64,000 nucleotides of DNA. It comes from Ulva prolifera. Taxonomy: Eukaryota > Chlorophyta > Ulvophyceae > Ulvales > Ulvaceae. The stretch is taken from positions 6,021,172 to 6,085,171 of the forward strand of contig CM041201.1 of NCBI GenBank assembly GCA_023078555.1, read 5' to 3'. Shown here in pieces: positions 56,791 to 64,000 of the stretch. How positions within the stretch are numbered: the stretch's first letter is position 1; the number at the start of each line of letters is the position of its first letter. A program made the translations under genes and the position numbers. Under the pieces are notes generated by a model. The model was not told the origin of the DNA and did no database searches. It was given only the letters and a program-made list of their open reading frames with translations.

Positions 56791-57900
56791 ATACGGCGCA
56801 TGCGCACGTCATGATTGCATCTTCGGTGGTCATGCCAACTATTCTGATGTCTGTGTGCCCATGCGGCACAACCTTGCGGCATGGATTGGCATAACCCAAA
56901 ACCATTTGAACTCCCACTGCCCACCGGGAATCTCCAAATCTCGTGGCAGACTGCACCATGATCCGCACAGAGATCAACATGCAACACAAGCTCCATGATA
57001 CCCCAAGAGTGTAGTTATCCTCTTCGGCCCTATGTATGAATATATGCATATTGCGGCGTGCCCTGAAGTAGGGCAGAGCGTAACCTCGTGCTCCTGGGTG
57101 AGTACAACACCATAAGCATAGTATGATGCTTCTGTGCAAATATGAATTGGTTTATTCAATTATGGATGCCTCATAACTGTAGCAGTGCCTAGCTCATTCT
57201 TGATGTTCACAAATGCTTGACCATAATTGCTTTAGCCAAGGGAGATGCTCCATAAAGCTGCTCCGCTGGAGTAAGGGTGCAACCAAAGCTGGAAAGTTTG
57301 AAACAGATTTCCTGAAGTAACCGGCTAAGCCTACGAATGGCCTACTGTTGTTCATAGAATTATGCAAGTCAGCAACTGGCCAATCTTGCAGTTTCTGAAC
57401 CTTTGTGTGGGTGAGACGGGGCCGTTAATTTTTTTTTTTGTGCCATGACTACATGTCCTAAGTAATGAATCTCTTGGAGAGCAAACTAGTAGTTATATAT
57501 GTTGCAGTAAAACTTATACCTAGCTGCTCTGGTCAACACAAGGTCCAGGTGCTTAGCATGCGCTTCCTCCGTTTGTGCTAAAAATACAATGTCGTGAAGG
57601 TCAGCCATGAATATGTTTCCAATGAGCCTTTTCAAAACAACACGCATGGCCTGCTAGAACACTGAGGGGCACTTGTCAAGCCAAAAGGCATAACTTTCAA
57701 TGCATAAAGACCATCCGGTTTTTCGAAATGCAGTCTTACAACCCGATCTTGCCGACAACCAAACCTGGTGTACCAAGATCGGACATCAAGTGCCGAGAAG
57801 AACTTGTGTCCTCGCAGCTGATCCATTAGCGCGTTAATGCGTGGCAGCGGTTGAGTGTTTCTCATATTGCAGACACATTCTATTGGACACTGACGTTAGC
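56791..57900 (-). pseudogene. Ty3/gypsy RT and RNase H remnant (minus)
   Basis: Minus frame 57865-57632 reads NTQPLPRINALMDQLRGHKF, FSALDVRSW, FEKPDGLYALKVMPFGLTSA, the gypsy RT motifs. The region 57590-57160 continues RT/thumb in broken frames, and 57159-56974 gives the RNase H start HICTEASYYAYGVVLTQEHE (catalytic TDAS reads TEAS). Related to, but not the same copy as, the element at 5-11.8 kb. Confidence 0.7.
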
Positions 57901-58009
57901 ACGGACACCATCCTTCATTTCAGTCATTCATGTCAAATCATGTAAGTCTCCAAGCTGTTCTGGTAGCAGTCCGTCCCCACTCCTTTTCCCCACATCGTGC
58001 TAGCGGGCA

Positions 58010-58590
58010 GTGGGCTTCAAAATGATCACTCACTTGCCACGCATTGCTTCTGGGTGTGACTGCATATTTGCATTTGTGTATCATGTTTTAAACATGGTCT
58101 GGATAAGATCTGCGCTGAGCACACTAGATGGCCCGGGCTTTGCAAACCTGTTTTTCCAGCACATCGAATGGCACTATGAGCTGCCTCTAGGAGTATGCAG
58201 CAAAAGGGGCGTGCCCTGGCACAACAAGTCTGTTTACGAACACATGGGCATTCATTTGTGTTTGACGTTTTCATAGCATCCAGAGCCAATGGCCAAGTGG
58301 AGCTCCTCGACAGAACTGTTGAGGAGCTGCTTAGACACTTTGTTGACGAACGACAATTTGGACTCCTTTCTACCCCGCGTGAAATTTAGAATTACCTATT
58401 CAAAGAACAAAAGCAAACAGTGCAGCTCCGTGCAGCTCCGCCGCATCAAACTTCCCTTGTCATCCACCGTGGTGGCATCTGTCGTACCACGAACACGTCG
58501 TGTGTACACATCTACTTTGCATAGAATGTACAATCATTCGCCAAGCAAGCATGATCCGAGGCGAATTAAAGCATGTGGTGTGGCATAGTT
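58010..58590 (+). pseudogene. Ty3/gypsy integrase remnant (plus)
   Basis: The plus strand reads ALSTLDGPGFANLFFQHIEW, KSVYEHMGIHLCLTFS, then ANGQVELLDRTVEELLRHFV and TSTLHRMYNHSPSKHD. It matches the integrase of the 5-11.8 kb element (HMGIQLRLTFSYHPQANGQV) but lies in the opposite orientation to the adjacent RT remnant, so the gypsy copy has been inverted internally or two copies lie side by side. Confidence 0.68.
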
Positions 58591-58739
58591 CATAATGTGT
58601 ACACAGTTCATAATGTGTACTCCATGTGGGCAAACATTTGCTACTGCCCTTGTCCAAGCTTGTGTTGCATCAGCCGGCACTTCGGCGCAAGTTCACCGCC
58701 AAGTGGTCTGGACCTTGTTGCATGTAGGCTATGGTAGGG

Positions 58740-59230
58740 ACAAGGGCTGCTCTGCTGCAACTACTACACACCCAACCCCACTCACACCCTGGCCCCCAGC
58801 CCGGCCCCAGAGCCCCGAAAGCACACCGGGGCCGAGGCTGCAAAGCCTAACACACCGAGACACCAACAACGAACCCGGCGAGGCCCCAGCCTCTCCCAGC
58901 CAACCCCACCCGCCCATCACCCGCACACCACCCCGCCCACCCGTAAACCCGGACCCCCAACCTCCCCCAATCCCCAATCCCGGCCCGGCCCACCCAAACC
59001 CGCCGGTCGCGCTCCGACGGTGAGCCACACGCAAACGCACGGCAAGGGCAGCGCCAAAGCGCGGCACGCTGAGCGCAAGGCCGGTCATCCAAGGCGAACG
59101 GCACGCCTGGGCCGCCACCGCTACAGAGCAGACGACGCCACGCGTACATGCAGCGACAACCTCCCAACAGGTATTGTACCCAACAGGTAGCTAAGGCTCG
59201 GGCGCACAGTGCTGCTCACTGCAGTGCTCA
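58740..59230. repeat. Strand-asymmetric C/A-rich low-complexity tract
   Basis: CCCC-, CACC- and CCCG-rich on the plus strand, especially 58768-59020. Lies just downstream of the non-LTR ORF on the minus strand and may be its 3' region. No protein motif. Confidence 0.4.
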
Positions 59231-59960
59231 GGCCGGGTGGCCTGTGAGCCGCGTGAGGTCATCGGACGGGACCGCCAGCCCCGTCAAAACTGCCTTGCCT
59301 GCATGACGTGCCATCAGCGGGGTAGCGGCGTGCACCTGTCAAGCCACCGCCGGCAAAGCATCGTGGACAGGTCGCGCATCGCGTTCTCCAACAACAGCCG
59401 CCAGGAGGCTGCGCCCGATCCTGCAGCAATGTCAGCAAGCCTGTTTAGGAAGGCCAACGCGGACGGGCCAATCTGCCCGTACGTCTCATGAGAGAGCGGC
59501 AGCAAGGTGAATGCTCCAGCCTGCCCGGCCATATTAGTTGCGCCGGGCGGAAGCCGCTGCGGGGGCGCCGTCACAGGTCGCCGTGTTGCGGACGCTGGAG
59601 CCCGCCAGCGGTTGAGACACGCACACGTCGCCGATCACCAGCGCGCCAGCGAAGAACGCAAGAATGTCACCACACTGAGCGCCTCTGAGCGACCGGGGAA
59701 GAGGAGCCGAAGGGATGCTCCGGACGGTGGCCGATCGCTGGCAACGCTGCCCAAGGCCGTCGAGGATCCGAGGCCGCATGCATGGGCCCCGCCGCCACCG
59801 CCGGCGCTGCGGCTCGCCGGCGCTGCGGCTCAAGCCGCTGCGGCCCAGCCGGGGTGGGGGTGGGGCTAGCGTCGGTGGCAAGTGCGTTAGAGGGGGCAAC
59901 CCCTGAGACAGAGACAACAGCTGCGTATGTGACCGGTGGGGGAGCCTGGGCGCCATGGGA
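59230..59960 (-). pseudogene. Non-LTR retrotransposon C-terminal domain (copy 3)
   Basis: Minus strand: GDVCVSQPLAGSSVRNTA in one frame (about 59590-59640), then AFTLLPLSHETYGQIGPSAL and LLLENAMRDLSTMLCRRW in another (59574-59314). Same domain as copy 2 (VVVTHALAAS, PFAVES, ALRVLSV). A frameshift separates the two parts. Confidence 0.6.
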
Positions 59961-60026
59961 GGGAGCGGGCGCGGCCGAGGCAGGGGAGGTGTCGGGGACA
60001 GGCTGATCTATTGCACGGAGGGGCGA

Positions 60027-60933
60027 TCAGGAGTCGGCCGCGGTGTGGGCGCGGGGTGAGTGCGCGCGGACCGCAGCAGCGCCGAGGACGGCCCCGCCGA
60101 GCACCGCGGTATCGGGGGCGTCAGTGCGAGTGCGAGTAGCCACAGGGAAGATGGAGGGCAGAGCCTGGGCGCTATGAGAGGGTGCGGGCGCGGCCGAGGC
60201 CTGAATTGGTGAGGATTTGTTGGCGCGTGACTTGTGGGGTGCTGCCAGGCGAGCTGGGAGGCCGCAGCCGAGGCCTTTGGTGAGCCTGCTCAGGTGCAGT
60301 TCCACCGCCGAATTAATGCCGCTGTGCGCGATGACGCGGCGCCATGCCTCCACGGGCAGGTTGTGGCGGGCAACCACGGTCCCCCACAGCGACGAGCAGA
60401 CCAAGGAGTGGGTGCCTGACTCACCCCTGCGGCCACAGGGGCAGTCGCCATCATCGCTCAGGCTAGGCACCAGGGCCTCATCTAGCCTCAAGCGGGCGCA
60501 AATGCCGAACTCCATGTCGGACAGGTCCGGTGACGCGGCCCAGGAGCGCCGTGAGCCATCCCGACGCGATTGCGCCCATGCAGCTGCGCAGGCGGGCCAT
60601 CGCCGCGCGAGCGCCTGCTGCAATCTGAGCGGAGCGGCCATTTGTGGCCGTGAGCAGCGCCTAGAAGACCGCAGCTTTGCGAGCGTCGGCCTCGGCCCGG
60701 GCGAGCGCTCGCTGCAGCTGGGTCAGCCGCACTTTCGCCAATTCGTCAACCGCCCAGTTCGCGGCGCCTGCGGGACTGTTGGCGATCTCGGGGATGGATA
60801 CACTCCATGTCAGACGAAGCCTGTCGAGCACCTGCTGCATCTCAACGACTGCGCAACACCGGAACGGCAGGCCGCGCTCGACACCGTCGGCCAGGGCACA
60901 CTGAGCCAGCGCCGCGGATGACATGCGTGCCAC
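60027..60933 (-). pseudogene. Non-LTR retrotransposon zinc-motif region
   Basis: The minus frame 60641-60027 contains FGICARLRLDEALVPSLSDD, GDCPCGRRGESGTHSLVC and ARHNLPVEAWRRVI. The C-x-C...H-x3-C...RH pattern is a zinc-knuckle-like motif between RT and the C-terminal domain in this element group. 60933-60661 continues it upstream. Broken frames. Confidence 0.55.
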
Positions 60934-61048
60934 ATCCGCAACGTCCTCGTACTAGTTCCGGATCCCCATGCCACCGTGGTGGTGAGGCAGGATGGCCTGC
61001 TCGGCCTGCGCCGGGGTCAAATCGGACACACTGATAGTGCTCCAAAGG

Positions 61049-62154
61049 CTACGTAACGTGGCCTCTTCGACTAATGGGAGGTAGTCCCAGAGCACACCCC
61101 ACGGCGTGTTCCGGAGGAGATGTCTCTCGATTCTGGAGGCATTGGAACGGGATCGCCCACTTCGACTGGAACTGCAGCGGCAGTTCCACGAGCTTGTCAA
61201 TGAGCTCTACAGTCGGCTGGCACCATTGATGCACGTGAGCTTCGACGAGCGCCTGTGAGCCGGGCGGGGTGCCGCACACGAGGAGCCCCTCGGGGGCCAC
61301 CGATGCCTGCAGCTGCGCCGCCACGTAGCACGCCTTCTCGGGGTCTGCGCAGTACACAAGCGTTTTCTCGCGATTGCATTTGTGGCGCGAGAGGGTGGTG
61401 TCCGCGGCTGCCACGACGCTCTCTGCGCCGCCGTGCACATACGTATCGTCGTGGCACGAAGTCAACAGGGCATTGGGAGTAAGCCGCTGCACTTCCTTCA
61501 GGGTCGGGGGGTAGGCAAGTGCGAACAGGACCGGGCACAGGGGGATGCCATGCCGCATGCCCGACTCGCTGCGCAGCTCTGCGGTCGAGCCATCCGGCCG
61601 CATGGCGATGAGCCGGCTGCCCTGTCCGTACGCCGTGTGGAAGTACGGCAGGAGCTATGGCAGAGTCCCAGCAAGCTACATCATCATCGTCTCCCGGAAC
61701 ATCTCGTTGAAGGCATTCTAGAAGTCCGTGGAAACCGTGACGGTGTCGGGGTCCGCAAAATCTGGCCGCAGGGAATGCCCAGGTATCTCGGCGCATCCTT
61801 GGATGCCGACGCCGATCTGAAGAGGGGCCAGCAGGGCGCCGGCGTCTGGCATACACGCCATGGCGCAGATGCTGGCCAGTCGAATGAAGATCTCATTAAT
61901 TGCAATGGGCCGTGGGGCCCCTGATGGCTTTTCCAGCGCAATCAGGCCGGACGCGAGGAGCTTCTCCGGGTGGGGGATCCGCCCTACCAGGATGAGCTTG
62001 ATGTACCTACGAATAGTATCCCCTGTGCGCTCGTCGTGAAGGCCGGCGCAGCGGATGTGTTCACGTCCACCCGCTCGCCCCCGCAGTTTTGCCACGCTTC
62101 AGATTGCGCAGGGTAGCCTCAAACTGCCCAGCCCCGATCTGCGCCGGCGGTGTC
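61049..62154 (-). pseudogene. Non-LTR reverse transcriptase remnant
   Basis: Minus frame 62095-61718: LIALEKPSGAPRPIAINEIF (RT motif 2), then PDTVTVSTDF (catalytic Asp motif A). Frame 61603-61049: SGMRHGIPLCPVLFALAYPP (motif B) and LLTSCHDDTYVHG, where the usual ADD reads HDD (motif C). A frameshift and a stop lie between (about 61650-61720). A dead LINE-type copy with its 5' part cut by a solo LTR at 62155. Confidence 0.75.
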
Positions 62155-62497
62155 TGTCACAATGCATGAGCCTGCGGGGAGCAGTGCGGTGAAAGGTGCT
62201 CCCATGCACGCATTGATCCACGGATCATGTGTGCGGGATAGCTGCCAGTGGGATTGTCCCGGAGTAGTGAGGGAGGCCTTTCAGGATCTGCCGCCGTAAT
62301 TTTGTCTGTTCGTGTGCATGTATTGAGATGCAAACTGTGATCTGTAACCATTGTTCTTACTGTTTCACGGTACTCGCTGTCTCCTCTCTGTATTCCAAGA
62401 TTCTACCTCTGTGCGCAGCAGGTATGGAATACTGGCTTACCTGACCTGACCTGACTAATGGACTGCGCGTCTGACCTGCAATTGTTGATTTCTGACA
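62155..62497 (+). mobile_element. Solo LTR, family C, with GTGTC target duplication
   Basis: 343 bp, TGTCACAATGCATGAGCC to TTTCTGACA, flanked by GTGTC at 62150-62154 and 62498-62502. No internal sequence. The internal hairpin is degraded (GGAGGCCTTTCAGGATCTGCC), so this is an older copy than 38.1 kb. Confidence 0.9.
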
Positions 62498-62502
62498 GTG
62501 TC

Positions 62503-63173
62503 GCGGCGGGCTAGGCGGTGCCCGCAAGCGGCGGGGCGCGTGGGTGCAGCACCGAGCTGCTGGAATGTTGCAGCGTAAACGTCCATCGTGGGGGGCCTGA
62601 TGCAGGCAGCGTTCAGCCTTGCTGATATTGCTATTGCCGCAGTTTCGATGCATGCGATCCGCCAAGGCCATGTCCGTGACGGCTTGCGTGGGGATTTGTC
62701 TCGGATCGAGATTCGCAGCTTGCCCCAGGGTCATCGCTCTCCGGTCGCGAAAGTCCAGTTGACGCAGCCGAGCATTCACTCTGCGGCCTCGTCCATCGCT
62801 GGCTTTCTTGTCGACCAAGGCGTACACTGGCAGGCCGAGCATATCATCCTGGGTGCTGTTGATGTTGGGTGCGTGGTCACACTCGGCCGTGTCGGCGATA
62901 GTCGCACAAGTCAACGGCTTCTGCCCACGCTTTTCTGCCTTCCAAGGGCACCGTCTGACTTACGTGTCTGCAGGAGCCCACCATTCCGCTGGGGGGTTGC
63001 CGCGTGGGCGCAGGGGGCAGGGGGGTGTGTGTCGTCGTCCACAAGGGTGTCCTCTGCCGCGTCCCACATGCGCGAGCCTCTCGCGGTGTCACTGTGGATC
63101 TCGCCACGTGCGATATCAGGGACGACCGCCCCAGCCTCGGATGGGTTCGTGTGCCGCTATGTGGAAAGCTACT
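62503..63173 (-). pseudogene. Probable 5' part of the non-LTR element
   Basis: The minus frame 62914-62357 is open upstream of the LTR and reads DDMLGLPVYALVDKKASDGR, LRQLDFRDRRAMTLGQAANL, in the place where the RT N-terminal extension should be. No motif confirms it. The plus strand is also open (62588-63193), so strand is uncertain. Confidence 0.3.
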
Positions 63174-63442
63174 GTTGTGAAAGTGCCTCGTAGCGCACAA
63201 GGCATGTGCACATGCGGATGCACGCACGGGGTGACACGTGGCAGTCACCAGCCCGCGAATGAGAAGACACATTCCAGCTCTCTGTATAGGTCGAACAAGG
63301 TCATGACTCAAGTATCTGACTCAGATACTGACCATGCAGGTGTGATCCCAGATCTCAGGCGTCATGTGCTAAGTACTCAGCACACATACTTAACATTTCG
63401 CCCAACTAAACTTACGGTATGACGCTTCCACTCGCGCTTGCA
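63174..63442 (-). repeat. Right arm of the 269-bp inverted pair
   Basis: Reverse complement of 56522-56790 with scattered substitutions. Both arms measure 269 bp. Together they bound 56522-63442. Confidence 0.7.
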
Positions 63443-64000
63443 TTCGAACAGCTACTGACTATCTCCCAGGGGAACTCAACCGCACGGGCAGGCGTTGAGG
63501 ATGTCCCTGCGTGCATGGTCCTGGGTAGCGCAGGGGTGTTGGGGCTGGCATGCTGCGGCAACGGTCTGCCATGCGTGTGCCACAATGCATGGGTGTCAAC
63601 CGCCGTGAGTTCGGGCTCCGGTGCCCCACGCGTGCCTCCCAATCTGTGTTGTGTTGAGGTCAAGCGGGTGCCGGAAGCAGGATCAGTATGCGGCTGAGGC
63701 AGGCTGTCCTCATGCATTGTTGCATTGGCGAGGGATCATGGCAACGCGACATTACCGGGGGGGAAAAGGCCGCCAGCCGAGCTCCGCGCGGTCCACTAGT
63801 GCACATCCTGCGATGCCAGGACCATGTCGAAGCGGGCAGCTGGCTGTTCATGTGTTTGCTAGGAGACTATGCTGCTCGCTCCTGTGGTGTTGCCTGCGTC
63901 TCTGACTTGGTGCGTTCAACAGACACTGTGTATGCCGCCGCGTCTTTGCAAGTGCTAGTGCAATTATATCCTGTCCGCCAGCAAGCCGATAATGTGCTTT
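63443..64000. other. No gene recognised
   Basis: Short overlapping frames on both strands. Nothing recognised up to the window end. Confidence 0.35.

Noticed and set aside
59507..60006. Plus-strand GC-rich frames as genes
   Set aside because: Antisense to the recognisable non-LTR C-terminal domain; long frames are expected in such GC-rich DNA.
56522..63442. A giant DNA transposon with long terminal inverted repeats
   Set aside because: No transposase inside and no target duplication found at the outer ends, and a partial third copy of the arm at 2199 lacks any partner. Kept only as an open possibility.

Overview
The window is a repeat-choked stretch of a nuclear eukaryotic genome. I see no bacterial operons, rRNA, canonical tRNA or CRISPR. 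Host genes carry short GT-AG introns (71-190 nt) and look most like plant-type proteins: a sphinganine C4-hydroxylase, a plant FHA2-like FHA protein and a Pirh2/RCHY1-type RING protein. My best guess is an alga or a related protist with a large, transposon-rich genome. That is inference from protein style; no species-specific marker was recognised.

Layout. 1-760: 3' part of a RING/CHY-type ubiquitin ligase gene. 1.3-2.2 kb: two inverted fragments of a non-LTR retrotransposon 3' end, with a G19 run between them. 2.4-4.1 kb: a 98-bp TG..CA mini-element, a tRNA-like repeat and a long LTR-like repeat (family R). 5.1-11.8 kb (possibly to 15.2 kb): a decayed minus-strand Ty3/gypsy chromovirus. It is interrupted by a 234-bp solo LTR with a perfect 5-bp target duplication, by a 610-bp R-related repeat inside the RT gene, and upstream by a 716-bp hAT-type element with an 8-bp target duplication. 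15.4-18.6 kb: a broken plus-strand Ty1/copia element closed by an inverted LTR fragment. 19-21.6 kb: a non-LTR fragment with G26 and C31 runs, then a second R copy. 21.6-30.7 kb: a plus-strand degenerate copia containing a nearly complete minus-strand copia (identical CCAAT duplications; only one frameshift and one nonsense seen in pol). 35-37.5 kb: an RT-deleted minus-strand copia carrying a solo LTR (GCTAC duplications).

The centrepiece is 38118-44685, an apparently intact copia element: read by eye its two 349-bp LTRs are identical, it has a CAGGT duplication, a primer-binding site and one open gag-pro-int-RT-RNaseH frame. It sits inside an older LTR of its own family, which in turn sits inside a divergent minus-strand copia. 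The genes that make the virus-like particle, protease, integrase and reverse transcriptase are all present, so this copy could drive the related broken copies and solo LTRs around it.

The host-gene island is 47-52 kb: a three-exon sphinganine C4-hydroxylase (minus), a divergently transcribed FHA-domain gene (plus), and a LysM-repeat gene (minus). 54.1-55.5 kb is a cluster of GC-rich palindromes. 56.1-63.5 kb holds gypsy fragments in opposite orientations, a decayed non-LTR retrotransposon (RT, zinc motif, C-terminal domain) cut by a copia solo LTR (GTGTC duplications), and a pair of 269-bp arms in inverted orientation bounding about 6.9 kb. The rest shows no supportable gene.
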